A stretch of DNA of 64,000 nucleotides, taken from assembly GCF_000359125.1 (NCBI RefSeq), contig NZ_CAAF010000025.1, positions 31,350-95,349 on the forward strand, in the 5' to 3' direction. This stretch comes from Mesorhizobium sp. STM 4661 (GTDB lineage: Bacteria; Pseudomonadota; Alphaproteobacteria; Rhizobiales; Rhizobiaceae). The translations under genes were made by a program, and so were the position numbers. The notes beneath the pieces were generated by a model that was not told the origin of the DNA, did not search any database, and worked only from the letters and a program-made list of their open reading frames with translations. Positions 1-8,458 of the stretch are shown one piece after another (position 1 is the stretch's first letter; each line of letters opens with the position of its first letter).

Positions 1-2
1 AT

Positions 3-98
3 GCCTCGAACGTCGTGCTGCGCCGCAATCCGAATGCTTCCGGCGAGGCCATCGACGGCATGGAAGAGGCGATGCGCGAGGCGTTCACGAACCGGTAG
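3..98 (+). CDS. C-terminal end of an unidentified protein (partial)
   Basis: The frame beginning at base 3 is open from the window edge to a TAG at 96-98 and encodes a 31-residue tail ending in EAMREAFTNR. GC is high at third codon positions, as in the neighbouring core genes, which supports real coding. The start lies outside the window. The tail is too short to assign a family. It converges on the TIGR02302 gene, leaving about 100 bases between the two stops with no clear terminator. Confidence 0.5.
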   Translation, partial: ASNVVLRRNPNASGEAIDGMEEAMREAFTNR

Positions 99-200
99 AG
101 TCAGGTCAGCCACCGATACTTCGCGGGTCTGCCACGGCGTCTTTTCGAGACCGGGTCGCGCGAAGCGGTATTTCTTTGCGATCAGTTCGCGATGCAGAGG

Positions 201-2819
201 TTATTTCAGCTCCAGCAGCCGCTCCAGATAGCTGCGCTCGATATCCGGGCTGAGTGCATTGCCAAGCCGCTTGCGGATCGCTTCGAGAATCTGGCGGGCG
301 CGCTGGACGTCGATCTCGTCCGGCACCTTTACCGATTCGCCGAAATCGGGGCCCTGGGTGGCGCGCGGCCGGCCGAGCGGGTCACGGTCGGCGTTCTGCT
401 GGCGGCCGCCTTCGCCGCTGCCGCCCTGGTCGCCTTGCATGGCCTGCAATTGCTTCATCATGTCCTTGGCGCCCTTGCGCAACGCCTCCAGCGCCCGGCC
501 CTGGTGACCGACAGCCTGATCGCCGTCGCCTTCGCCAAGCGACTGTTCGGCATTGCCCATGGATTTGCCGGCCTCGCCAAATCCCTCATTGGGCTCGAGA
601 CCCATGCCTTCCAACCCTTTCTTCAGTTGGTCGAGGTCGCTTTGCAGCTTGCCCTGGCCTTCCTGCAACTGCTTCAGCGCATCGGCGAATTCCTGCGGCG
701 TCATCGGCTTCTGCCGTCCAAGGGGATCGCGGTCATCGCCCGGGCCGGGCTTGCCCTGTTCGCCCATCTGGCCCTGCTCGCCGTTCTCGCCGAGCTGCTC
801 GTCGCGGTTCTGGCCGCGTTGACGCTCGCCACGCTGCATCTGGTCCATGCGGAACGTGTCGTTCATCATTTCCTGCTGGCGTCGCATGATCTCGCCGAGC
901 TTGTCCATCTGCTGGCGCATCTCGCTGTCCTGCTCGCCACCGCCCTGTTGCTGGCGTCCGGCCTGCAGATTGTTCATCATGTCCTCAAGTTGCGAAAGCA
1001 GTTGCTGCGCGCTGTCACGATCGCCTGATTTCGCCAGATTCTCGATCTGGTCCATCATGCGTTCGATGTCGCTCTGGCGCAGTTCCTGGCCATTCTGCTG
1101 CATCTGCGGCGCGTTCGGGTTCTGCTGCGCGCGCGCGGCGAATTCCTGCAGGAACTGGTTCATCGCCTCGCGCAGTTCCTTCATCGCCTTGTCGATTTCC
1201 GCGTCGCTGGCGCCGTTCTTGATGGCGTCCTGCAGCGCCTGCTGCGCCTGGCGCAGCCGGCGCTCGGCGGCCGAGAGATTGCCCTCCTCGATGCCGAGCG
1301 CTATCTCCCAGAGGTAAGACACTTCGTCGCGCAACTGGTCGGCGCTGTCGGCCATCTTCAGGCGGCTGCGGGCGCTCATGATGGTGAGGTAGTGAGCCAT
1401 GTTGTCGAACGTGTCTTCGGGTCGAAGCGTGATCGCGTCCATCAGGTCGAGCACGCGGTTCTTGGTATTGGCGTCGAGCGCCAGCATGCGGCGCTGCTCG
1501 ATCACGGCGCGCGCCAGCGGATTGGAGAAAGGCCGCTCCGGCATCACCAGCGTCTTGGTTTCGCTGGTTGCCTTGTGTCCGGCATCGTCGGTGGCGACAA
1601 GCGTCAGCTTGACTTTGCCGCCGGCCCAGACATGTTCGGTGAGGTCCTTCGTGGTCTTGGCGGCATTGGCCTTGCCGCCACGGCGCGGCAATGACAGCGG
1701 CATTTCGGGCGGGCCATAGAGCGGACGCGCAGTCGGCGCCTGCGGGTCGGCCAAGGCGAAGCTCGCATTGGCGGTGGCCGCGCCATAGTCGTCGTCGATC
1801 TGGTAGTTGAGTTCGAAGGCGCCATTGACGGCACGCTTGGGCTCGCCGACGAAGCGGATCCGCGGCGGCTTGTCGGGGATCACCGCGAAGGCCCAACGGC
1901 CAAGTTCGTCGTCAGCCGATTTCAGCGTCAGCGTGCCGTCGGCCGTCAGCTTGCCGGTAAACTGGCGCACATTGGAAGGAGGCGCCGGGTTTGCCGGCGG
2001 CTTGGCTGTCGCGGCCTGTGGGTCGATGGCGCGGGCATTGCCGCCGGCGTCGGCATAGCTCAGCGTTTCCTCGCCTGAACCGCCGGTGACGCGCAGCGAC
2101 ACATCGCTGCCTTCCGGCACGGTGAAGGTGGGTGCCGCCTGATTGACATTGGTAGCTGTGGACACAGCGGCCGTAAGGAAGATCGGCGGCTTGCCGGTAT
2201 AGGCAGGCGGCGTCACCCAGGCGTCGATGCGCGGCGGCACTGCATCGCGCGCCGCATTGGCATTGAATCCGTCTGTCATGCGGCCGCCGGACGGCCCGAA
2301 GGAAAAGGCAAAGGCGGTGACGAGCAGAAGCGCCGCCACGGCGCGCAGCCCCCAGGGGTCACGCTCGGGCACGCGCGTGCGCGGCAGGTCGGCGCCGAGG
2401 CTGTCGAGCTTTTCGGCCATGCGTTTCTGGTGCTCGCGCCACAACGCCTGCGAAAAGCCGCTTTCCTTGCCGCTCGGCCGGTCGGTCTGCACCAGCACCG
2501 GGCTGTGCAGCAGTTCGTTGGCGGCCTCGATGCGCCTGTCGACCTCGGCGCTCGACGGCATCCGGAAGAAACGCAAGGGGTAGAGTGCGGCAAGAGCCGC
2601 AATGCCGAACGCCGCGACAAGGCCGATGCGCGCCATGTCGGGCAGGAGAGGGAAGAGGCCGAGCCACGAGACACTGAGGAACAGGCTGGCGACAATGATC
2701 AGCGGCAGCAGCAATGGCCAGCCGCGCTCGACCGTCATGGAGACCCGCGTCGCCAGCCGGCTTAGGGCAAGGCGCCCGGCCAGACTGCGATCGCTGCTCA
2801 AGGTGGGTCGTTGCGTCAT
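201..2819 (-). CDS. TIGR02302 family membrane protein (DUF4175-like)
   Basis: This is an 872-residue protein of unknown function belonging to an alphaproteobacterial family. The N-terminal 200 residues carry hydrophobic segments, a pair near residues 37-85 and one near 155-175. A large soluble, probably periplasmic region follows. The last third is low-complexity, rich in Gln, Met, Glu and Gly (from roughly residue 560), and is probably coiled-coil or disordered. The ATG at 2819 is chosen because AGGAAGGG sits just upstream; an in-frame extension to 2876 lacks such a site. The assignment is recalled from overall architecture and not from a catalytic motif. No enzymatic role can be inferred. 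Confidence 0.8.
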   Translation of the reverse strand: MTQRPTLSSDRSLAGRLALSRLATRVSMTVERGWPLLLPLIIVASLFLSVSWLGLFPLLPDMARIGLVAAFGIAALAALYPLRFFRMPSSAEVDRRIEAANELLHSPVLVQTDRPSGKESGFSQALWREHQKRMAEKLDSLGADLPRTRVPERDPWGLRAVAALLLVTAFAFSFGPSGGRMTDGFNANAARDAVPPRIDAWVTPPAYTGKPPIFLTAAVSTATNVNQAAPTFTVPEGSDVSLRVTGGSGEETLSYADAGGNARAIDPQAATAKPPANPAPPSNVRQFTGKLTADGTLTLKSADDELGRWAFAVIPDKPPRIRFVGEPKRAVNGAFELNYQIDDDYGAATANASFALADPQAPTARPLYGPPEMPLSLPRRGGKANAAKTTKDLTEHVWAGGKVKLTLVATDDAGHKATSETKTLVMPERPFSNPLARAVIEQRRMLALDANTKNRVLDLMDAITLRPEDTFDNMAHYLTIMSARSRLKMADSADQLRDEVSYLWEIALGIEEGNLSAAERRLRQAQQALQDAIKNGASDAEIDKAMKELREAMNQFLQEFAARAQQNPNAPQMQQNGQELRQSDIERMMDQIENLAKSGDRDSAQQLLSQLEDMMNNLQAGRQQQGGGEQDSEMRQQMDKLGEIMRRQQEMMNDTFRMDQMQRGERQRGQNRDEQLGENGEQGQMGEQGKPGPGDDRDPLGRQKPMTPQEFADALKQLQEGQGKLQSDLDQLKKGLEGMGLEPNEGFGEAGKSMGNAEQSLGEGDGDQAVGHQGRALEALRKGAKDMMKQLQAMQGDQGGSGEGGRQQNADRDPLGRPRATQGPDFGESVKVPDEIDVQRARQILEAIRKRLGNALSPDIERSYLERLLELK

Positions 2820-2932
2820 CGGCCCTTCCTGATCGGGCGGGATAGCCCGAACCTCATATACCAAGAATACCAACAAACACGGCGAAGGCGAGGCGGTTCC
2901 TTAAAACGTGAGGGGGATTGCAGCCGTTATGA

Positions 2933-3868
2933 TCAGAATTTTGCCGGATTTGCGTTCGCGCCGCAGACCAGAACGGCAATGCGCTCGCCTGGAGACGGCA
3001 CGTAGCGGCCGGACAGGAGCGCCGCGAAGGCCGCGGCCCCGCCCGGCTCGGAGATGATTCGCACCCGGTCCCAAAGTGCGGCCTGTGCTGCAATGATGTC
3101 GTCGTCGCTGACCAGTATGGAGCGTTCGACGAAGGCCTCGGCGATCGGGAACATCTTTTCGCCGACGCGCTTGGGCGCCAGCGAATCGGCGGCGATGCCT
3201 TCCGCCGGCGCGTCGACCGGCTGCCCGGCCTCGAAGGCGCGGTAAAGCGTCGGCGCGCCTTCCGGCTCGACGGCGATGATCCTGATTCGGCCGGCGAACC
3301 AGGCAGCGATGCCGCCGATCAGGCCGCCGCCGCCGACGGCGACCAGAAGCGTGTCGAGCTCGGGCAGGTCTGTTTCGATCTCGAGGCCGAGCGTGCCCTG
3401 GCCGAGCAGCGTCTCCTCCTGGTTGAAGGCGTGGATCTGCAACGCGCCGGTCTTTTCGGCGAAGCTTTCGCTGGCGGCCAATGCCTCGGCATAGCGCGCG
3501 CCGCCGACAATCAGCTCGGCGCCGTAGCCGCGGATGCGTTCCAGCTTGGCCGGCGGGCTCACTTCCGGAACGAAGATGGTTGCCTTGTGGCCGAGCCGCA
3601 TGGCCGCATAGGCGACCGCGGCACCATGATTGCCGCCCGATGCGGCGACGACGCCGGCCCTTGGCACCGGCCGCTCGAGAAGATTGGTGAACGCGCCGCG
3701 CGCCTTGAACGAGCCGGAATGCTGGAGGCATTCGAGCTTCAGGTCGACCGCAAAAGCCGGACGGTCGAAATCGGCCATGTCGACGCGCAGCACCGGCGTG
3801 TGGCGCACGAATGGCCGGATGCGCGTTTCCGTGACGGCAATGCGTTCGCGCGTGATCGTATTTGGCAT
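2933..3868 (-). CDS. Threonine/serine dehydratase-like PLP enzyme
   Basis: A 311-residue fold-type II PLP enzyme. The Schiff-base lysine lies in SGSFKARGA (K55), the phosphate- and substrate-binding loop in ASGGNHGAA (about 75-83), and the glycine-rich PLP phosphate loop in VGGGGLIGG (about 178-186). The length matches the catabolic TdcB/serine racemase group, because the C-terminal ACT regulatory domain of biosynthetic IlvA is absent. It probably deaminates L-threonine or L-serine to the 2-oxoacid and ammonia. A serine racemase or hydroxyaspartate dehydratase role cannot be excluded. It is divergent from an ArsR-type regulator, with palindromes in the shared promoter region, so local control is likely. 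Confidence 0.85.
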   Translation of the reverse strand: MPNTITRERIAVTETRIRPFVRHTPVLRVDMADFDRPAFAVDLKLECLQHSGSFKARGAFTNLLERPVPRAGVVAASGGNHGAAVAYAAMRLGHKATIFVPEVSPPAKLERIRGYGAELIVGGARYAEALAASESFAEKTGALQIHAFNQEETLLGQGTLGLEIETDLPELDTLLVAVGGGGLIGGIAAWFAGRIRIIAVEPEGAPTLYRAFEAGQPVDAPAEGIAADSLAPKRVGEKMFPIAEAFVERSILVSDDDIIAAQAALWDRVRIISEPGGAAAFAALLSGRYVPSPGERIAVLVCGANANPAKF

Positions 3869-3890
3869 GGCTTGCTCTCGCTTCCCAGGA

Positions 3891-3924
3891 TTGACATTAC
3901 TTAGTAACTTAGCAAAATGGCTAA
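3891..3924 (+). promoter_or_regulatory. Promoter and tandem palindromes between the dehydratase and arsR-type gene
   Basis: TTGACA at 3891-3896 is a perfect -35 hexamer. An A-rich CAAAAT lies 16 bases downstream at 3913-3918. Two adjoining inverted repeats overlay it: TTACT-T-AGTAA (3897-3907) and TTAGC-AAAATG-GCTAA (3909-3924). These are plausible operator sites for the ArsR-type protein whose ATG follows at 3925. The expected transcription start falls at or next to that ATG. Confidence 0.6.
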
Positions 3925-4227
3925 ATGCAAGAGGTCGATGTCTTCAAGGCGATCGCCAACGAGCGCAGGTTGCAAATCCTCGATTGGCTGAAGGATCCGC
4001 GTGTCCATTTCCCACGCCAAGCGGATGGCGATCTGGTCGAGGACGGTGTCTGCGCGCTGCTGATCGCCGAAAAGCTCGGCATCACCCAGGCGACGCTCAG
4101 CGAACATATGCGCGTGCTCACCCAGGCAGGTCTTCTCAGCAGCAAGCGCATCAAGCAGTGGACGTTCTATCGCCGCGACGAGGACAGGATCGCCGAGATC
4201 AGGGCGCTAATTCAGCACCGGTTGTAG
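3925..4227 (+). CDS. ArsR/SmtB-family winged-helix regulator
   Basis: A 100-residue protein with the opening VFKAIANERRLQIL typical of ArsR-family helix 1-2. The recognition helix lies around ITQATLSEHMRVLTQAG (about 53-69), followed by a beta-wing ending in WTFYRR. Only one cysteine (C43, in DGVCALL) lies near the usual metal-site helix, so classical arsenite sensing is doubtful; it may respond to a small molecule. It is divergent from the dehydratase gene and probably controls both genes. No Shine-Dalgarno sequence precedes the ATG, and the promoter placement suggests a leaderless mRNA. Confidence 0.85.
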   Translation: MQEVDVFKAIANERRLQILDWLKDPRVHFPRQADGDLVEDGVCALLIAEKLGITQATLSEHMRVLTQAGLLSSKRIKQWTFYRRDEDRIAEIRALIQHRL

Positions 4228-4280
4228 CCGATCGAGGATTGCGCTGGCGGAGGAATGATCGCTTACCCCGTCGCCCATGC

Positions 4281-4817
4281 TCAGTCGAGATCGGCAGCTT
4301 TGCGCAATGCCGCATTCATGCGCGTCTGCCAGCCTGACCCGCCTTTCTTGAAGCTCTCAACGATGTCAGGGTCCAGCCTCAACAATATTGCGACCTTGGC
4401 GTGCTCTGATCGAGGTCTCCCGCGCTTTGCTACCAGGTTTGGCTGCGCGTCAGGATCAGTTCGAGCCGCGGCGGTGATTGCGGCGTCTTCCTCGACCGTC
4501 ATTTTATCAAGAGCGGCCTTAGCCCGCTTCAATAAACTTACTTTTGACGACTCGCCTATGCTGATCAACGTGGCCTTCCTGGCCGAAACCAATACGGCCA
4601 ACTCACTGAGCAAATCAGCTTGATCCGTTGGGTTTTGTTGCTCACTAAACTTGGCTTCCAAGATACGCAAAGTGGTTTCGTCGCTTCCCAGTACAGCGAA
4701 ATCAAATAGTTTCGTATCCATCTCAGACCCGCCTCCAGCGAATCTCATGGGGGAGGGCGCCCGCTTCGCTCTGACATGGGCGCCACTTTTAGTAGCCGGT
4801 TTCGATGTATTCGACAT
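4281..4817 (-). CDS. brnA: BrnA-family antitoxin, extended form
   Basis: Antitoxin partner of the BrnT ribonuclease. The C-terminal half carries the BrnA hallmarks: an acidic MTVEEDAAITAAA segment, then RGRP and a ribbon-helix-helix-like end (ILLRLDPDIVESFKKGG, GWQTRMNAALR) used for DNA binding and autorepression. At 178 residues it is clearly longer than the usual roughly 90-120. The extra part is a charged middle stretch (about residues 33-100) with an internal Met (MDTKLFDF) that could be a second start. Its start overlaps the end of brnT by 29 bases, indicating translational coupling. The long form could be a fusion, an insertion or an alternative start. Confidence 0.75.
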   Translation of the reverse strand: MSNTSKPATKSGAHVRAKRAPSPMRFAGGGSEMDTKLFDFAVLGSDETTLRILEAKFSEQQNPTDQADLLSELAVLVSARKATLISIGESSKVSLLKRAKAALDKMTVEEDAAITAAARTDPDAQPNLVAKRGRPRSEHAKVAILLRLDPDIVESFKKGGSGWQTRMNAALRKAADLD

Positions 4818-5070
4818 AGCTCCTGATCTCCTCTTTGGTGGCGCGCCGGAGGGAAATGACCCGGATGTTTCCGTTGCGCGGTGTGTAAACAATCTGATGA
4901 ATCTTGTTGCCGATGAAGCCGATCCCCACGAACCTTTCCTCGCCATAATCTTCAGTCGCATCTTCAAAGATCATTGCGTTGTCGAAATCGAAAACCTCGG
5001 CAAGCTCGAACGACACGCCATGTTTGGCTATGTTCTTCCTCGCCTTTTCGTCTACCCACTCAAACTTCAT
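4789..5070 (-). CDS. brnT: BrnT-family ribonuclease toxin
   Basis: A 93-residue toxin of the BrnT/RelE-like fold. It has the family opening KFEWVDEKARKNIAKHGVSF, a central acidic DNAMIFEDATEDYGEERF, and the C-terminal IRVISLRRATKEE segment that carries the conserved Arg residues of the RNase active site. The ATG at 5070 is chosen because family members begin with this (M)KFEWD-like motif and AGGGG lies upstream; the open frame runs further upstream without similarity. It is the first gene of a two-gene operon with its antitoxin, inserted between the arsR-type gene and lysA. By family it is expected to cleave mRNA when the antitoxin is lost. Confidence 0.85.
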   Translation of the reverse strand: MKFEWVDEKARKNIAKHGVSFELAEVFDFDNAMIFEDATEDYGEERFVGIGFIGNKIHQIVYTPRNGNIRVISLRRATKEEIRSYVEYIETGY

Positions 5071-5096
5071 CGCCGTCAGCCCCTGCTGGTATTTGC

Positions 5097-5147
5097 GTAT
5101 ATACAGAAAATACATCCCCCCTGCAAGTTTTTTGTATATATAGAAAT
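5097..5147 (-). promoter_or_regulatory. Probable brnTA promoter/operator with repeated GTATATA boxes
   Basis: Two 14-base direct repeats, GTATATACAGAAAA (5097-5110) and GTATATATAGAAAT (5134-5147), match at 12 of 14 positions. Each contains a self-complementary GTATATAC-like core. They lie 27-77 bases upstream of brnT in a strikingly AT-rich patch. BrnA antitoxins bind such repeats to autoregulate. The assignment as operator is an inference from position and symmetry. Confidence 0.5.
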
Positions 5148-5159
5148 TTTCGATGCGAG

Positions 5160-5455
5160 GCGCCGCACGACCGTTGCCGCCCAGGGTCGTGAAGGGTGCT
5201 TTCGACCCCAGCCATGTCATTTCGACGCGCTCGCCATTTCCTCGAGACGCGTCGCATCCACCGCCGCAAGTCGCCGCGCCGCCAAGGAAGCCGAGATCGA
5301 GCTTGACGCTGTCCTGCGGGTTGCGCGCGGCCGCAACCCGCAGCAGCAGCTACGAACTCTTCGCTCTGCGATTGGATCGGCGAGGAGCCGACCCTCTTCC
5401 TAAATGGCGATAAGGGACGACGCGTCTACCTTAGCCAATCAGGCATCGAATCCAG
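5160..5455 (+). pseudogene. Possible decayed coding remnant between brnT and lysA
   Basis: Reading rightward, an open stretch near 5221-5390 has coding-like GC at third positions (residues such as AAKEAEIELDAVLR). It continues in another frame near 5376 (GEEPTLFLNGDKGRRVYLSQ) and runs antisense into the lysA tail. No start, Shine-Dalgarno or recognisable domain is present. A broken gene left beside the toxin-antitoxin insertion is possible, but chance open reading frames in GC-rich DNA could look the same. Confidence 0.2.
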
Positions 5456-6694
5456 CCCGATAAGCTCGTCATAGGTCTGGCGCGGGCGCACGACATGGAA
5501 ACGGTCGCCGTCGACCAGCACTTCCGGTACCAACAGCCGAGTGTTGTAGGTGCCGGCCTGCACCGCGCCATAGGCGCCGGCGGTGGCGATGGCGATCAGG
5601 TCGCCGGACTTCAGCCGGGGTAGGTCGCGGTCGAGGCCGAGATAGTCGCCGGTCTCGCAGACCGGGCCGACCACATCGACCGTCATGCGCGGTGCCGAAG
5701 CCGGTTGCCGCACCACAGGCCGGGTGTCGTGGAAGGCATCGTAGAGCGTCGGCCGGATCAGATCGTTCATCGCGGCATCGACGACGAGGAAGTTTTTGGC
5801 GTCGCCCTCCTTCACGAAGATCACCTGCGAGACCAGGATGCCGGCATTGCCGACGATCAGCCGACCGGGCTCGAACATCACCGTCAGCCCGAGCTTGGTG
5901 ACGTGCTTCCTGACGATCTCGGCATAGGCATCCGGCAGCGGCGGCGGACTGTTGTCGACGCGGTAGGGAATGCCGAGGCCGCCGCCGAGATCGATATGTT
6001 CTATGGCGTGCCCGTCGGCGCGCAGCACGCCGACCAGTTCCACCAGCAATGCGAATGCGTCGTCGAAAGGCTGCAACTCGGTGATCTGGCTCCCGATATG
6101 GGTGTCGATGCCGGTCACCTTGATGCCGGGCAACTCGGCCGCGCGGGCATAGACCTTTCGCGCCTTCTGCCAGGCAATGCCGAATTTGTTCTCGGCCTTG
6201 CCGGTGGAGATCTTCTTGTGGGTCTTGGCATCGACATCCGGATTGATGCGCAGCGAGACCGGCGCGACCTTACCGAGTGTCGCGGCCCGGGCCGACAGCA
6301 GCTCCAGTTCGGGTTCGGATTCGACGTTGAAGCAGAGGATGCCGGCACCAAGCGCAAAGTCCATTTCGCGGGCGGTCTTGCCGACGCCCGAAAACAGGAT
6401 CTTGTTGGCCGGGATGCCGGCGGCCAGCGCGCGGCGCAATTCGCCTTCCGAGACCACGTCGGCGCCGGCGCCGAGCCTGGCCAGCGTCCGCAGCACCGCC
6501 TGGTTGGAATTCGCCTTCATGGCGTAGCAGACCAGCGCGTCGAGCCCTGAAAAGGCCTCTGCGAACACGCGGAAATGCCTGGTCAGCGTCGCCGTCGAAT
6601 AGCAGTAGAAAGGCGTGCCGACGCTGGCCGCGATATCCGAAATTGCCACGTCCTCGGCATGCAGCACGCCGTCGCGGTAGTCGAAATGGTTCAC
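5426..6694 (-). CDS. lysA: Diaminopimelate decarboxylase
   Basis: Converts meso-diaminopimelate to L-lysine, the last step of lysine synthesis. The 422-residue length is typical. Fold-type III PLP signatures are present: the Schiff-base lysine in YAMKANSNQ (K60), the His-bearing GIDTHIGSQ, the glycine-rich HIDLGGGLGIPY phosphate loop, EPGRLIVGNAG, and the VGPVCETGDYLG motif with the substrate-contacting Cys. The start is a GTG at 6694 (VNHFDYRDG), where homology begins; the open frame extends upstream without a credible site. It is downstream of a small lipoprotein gene and argH on the same strand, a common rhizobial order. Confidence 0.95.
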   Translation of the reverse strand: MNHFDYRDGVLHAEDVAISDIAASVGTPFYCYSTATLTRHFRVFAEAFSGLDALVCYAMKANSNQAVLRTLARLGAGADVVSEGELRRALAAGIPANKILFSGVGKTAREMDFALGAGILCFNVESEPELELLSARAATLGKVAPVSLRINPDVDAKTHKKISTGKAENKFGIAWQKARKVYARAAELPGIKVTGIDTHIGSQITELQPFDDAFALLVELVGVLRADGHAIEHIDLGGGLGIPYRVDNSPPPLPDAYAEIVRKHVTKLGLTVMFEPGRLIVGNAGILVSQVIFVKEGDAKNFLVVDAAMNDLIRPTLYDAFHDTRPVVRQPASAPRMTVDVVGPVCETGDYLGLDRDLPRLKSGDLIAIATAGAYGAVQAGTYNTRLLVPEVLVDGDRFHVVRPRQTYDELIGLDSMPDWLR

Positions 6695-6746
6695 GAGAAT
6701 GGTTCCGGAAGTTGGAGCACGATGAGATCGGGTGATCTCATCGGCT

Positions 6747-6953
6747 CTAGAGCAGCGGGTCGAGAATGAACTTCTTGTCCTCGACCGGTTTTTCCGGCTC
6801 TGGCGGCACGGGCTGCTTGGCCTTCTCGGCGTCCTTGCGGGCCTGCACGGCAGCCTCATAGGGCGTGTCGAGACCGGCCTTCCTGCCGCAGGCCGTAACG
6901 GTCGCGATCGCCGCCAGCAGCGTCAACGTCACCAAAATCCTGCTTCCGGTCAT
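6747..6953 (-). CDS. Small LptM-like lipoprotein
   Basis: A 68-residue lipoprotein. A hydrophobic signal (RILVTLTLLAAIATV) ends in the lipobox VTAC, immediately followed by GRKAGL, the short conserved motif of LptM/YifL-type lipoproteins. The rest is a Pro/Glu/Lys-rich tail. In enterobacteria LptM assists maturation of the LPS transporter LptD; the same role here is an inference from the motif. Position between argH and lysA is typical for alphaproteobacteria. The Met at 6953 places the signal correctly, whereas the longer frame from 7016 would bury it. Confidence 0.75.
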   Translation of the reverse strand: MTGSRILVTLTLLAAIATVTACGRKAGLDTPYEAAVQARKDAEKAKQPVPPEPEKPVEDKKFILDPLL

Positions 6954-7022
6954 CGATCCATCCGTCCGAAACTTTTGCGTGCTGCCGCTTTTAGCCGAGT
7001 TTTCGGCGCATTGCACCCTGGC

Positions 7023-8423
7023 TCAAGCTTTGGCGAGCCGCTTTTTCCAATAGCGGATCTGCTTCCGCACCTCCGACGGCGCGGTGCCGCCGAAGCTTGT
7101 GCGGCTCTTCACCGAATTCTGCACGGCAAGCACCGAGAAGATATCGGCCGTGATATCAGGATGAACGGATTGCAGATCCTCCAGCGAAAGCCTGTCTAGC
7201 CCGACCTTCTTCTCCTCGGCCAGCGCCACGGCGCGGCCGGTGACATGATGCGCCTCGCGGAAGGGCAGGCCGAGCGTGCGCACCAGCCAGTCGGCAAGAT
7301 CGGTGGCCGTCGAATAGCCGGCGCCCGCCGCCTTTTTCATCGCCGCGGCGTTTACCGTCATGTCGCGCACCATGCCGGTCATCGCCGCCAGCATCAGGTC
7401 AAGCGTCTCGGCGGCGTCGAACACGGACTCCTTGTCTTCCTGCATGTCCTTGCCGTAGGTCAGGGGCATGCCCTTCATCACCGTCAGCAGGCCGACCAGA
7501 TGGCCGGTGACGCGGCCGGTCTTGCCGCGCACCAGCTCGGCGGCGTCCGGGTTCTTCTTCTGCGGCATGATCGAGGAGCCGGTGGAGAATGAATCCGACA
7601 GCCTGACGAAGCCGAATTGCGGCGTCGACCAGATAATGATCTCTTCAGCCAGCCGCGACAGATGCGTGGCGCAGATCGCCGCGATTGCCAGGAATTCGAG
7701 CGCGAAATCGCGGTCCGAGACGCTGTCGAGGGAATTGCGCATCGGCTCGCGGAAGCCGAGGGCCCTGGTCGTCAGGTGCCGGTCGATCGGAAAGCTGGTG
7801 CCGGCGAGGGCTGCGGCGCCGAGCGGGCTTTCGTCCATCCGTTCGATGGCGTCGCGAACGCGCGACAGGTCACGCGAAAACATCTCGACATAGGCCATGC
7901 AGTGATGGCCGAAGGTCACCGGCTGCGCCGCCTGCATATGGGTGAAGCCCGGCATAACGGTCGCCGCATGCTCCTCGGCCCGCTCCAGGAATGCCGCTAT
8001 CAGGCCCTTCAACGCCTCGGCGACCCGGAAACATTCGTCCTTGACCCACAGCCGGAGATCGACCGCCACCTGATCGTTGCGCGAGCGGGCGGTGTGCAGG
8101 CGGCCGGCTGCCGGGCCGATGAGCTCGGCAAGGTGGGCCTCGACATTCATGTGGATATCTTCCAGCCGGGTCGAGAACTCGAACGTGCCGGCTTCGATCT
8201 CTGTCAGGATCGTGTTCAGCCCGTGAGCGATTTTTTCTTGATCGGCCGCCGAAATAATGCCCGTTTGCGCCAGCATCTCGCTATGGGCGATCGAACCTCT
8301 GATGTCCTGTGCGTAGAGTTTGCGGTCGAACGAGATCGACGCGTTGATCGCTTCCATGATCGCGGCCGGACCCGAGGCAAAACGTCCGCCCCACATCTGG
8401 TTGCTGGCCTTCTTGTCGCTCAT
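7023..8423 (-). CDS. argH: Argininosuccinate lyase
   Basis: Cleaves argininosuccinate to arginine and fumarate, the final step of arginine synthesis. The 466-residue length is normal. The fumarase/aspartase superfamily signature [12 protein letters not shown] is intact and includes the catalytic serine on the mobile loop. The N-terminal [11 protein letters not shown] opening and the [13 protein letters not shown] motif also fit. The divergent tlpA start lies only about 35 bases away, so the two promoters share a very short region. Confidence 0.97.
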   Translation of the reverse strand: MSDKKASNQMWGGRFASGPAAIMEAINASISFDRKLYAQDIRGSIAHSEMLAQTGIISAADQEKIAHGLNTILTEIEAGTFEFSTRLEDIHMNVEAHLAELIGPAAGRLHTARSRNDQVAVDLRLWVKDECFRVAEALKGLIAAFLERAEEHAATVMPGFTHMQAAQPVTFGHHCMAYVEMFSRDLSRVRDAIERMDESPLGAAALAGTSFPIDRHLTTRALGFREPMRNSLDSVSDRDFALEFLAIAAICATHLSRLAEEIIIWSTPQFGFVRLSDSFSTGSSIMPQKKNPDAAELVRGKTGRVTGHLVGLLTVMKGMPLTYGKDMQEDKESVFDAAETLDLMLAAMTGMVRDMTVNAAAMKKAAGAGYSTATDLADWLVRTLGLPFREAHHVTGRAVALAEEKKVGLDRLSLEDLQSVHPDITADIFSVLAVQNSVKSRTSFGGTAPSEVRKQIRYWKKRLAKA

Positions 8424-8458
8424 CGCTATAACCCGTGCTCCGGAGCAGTTTTTAAGAC

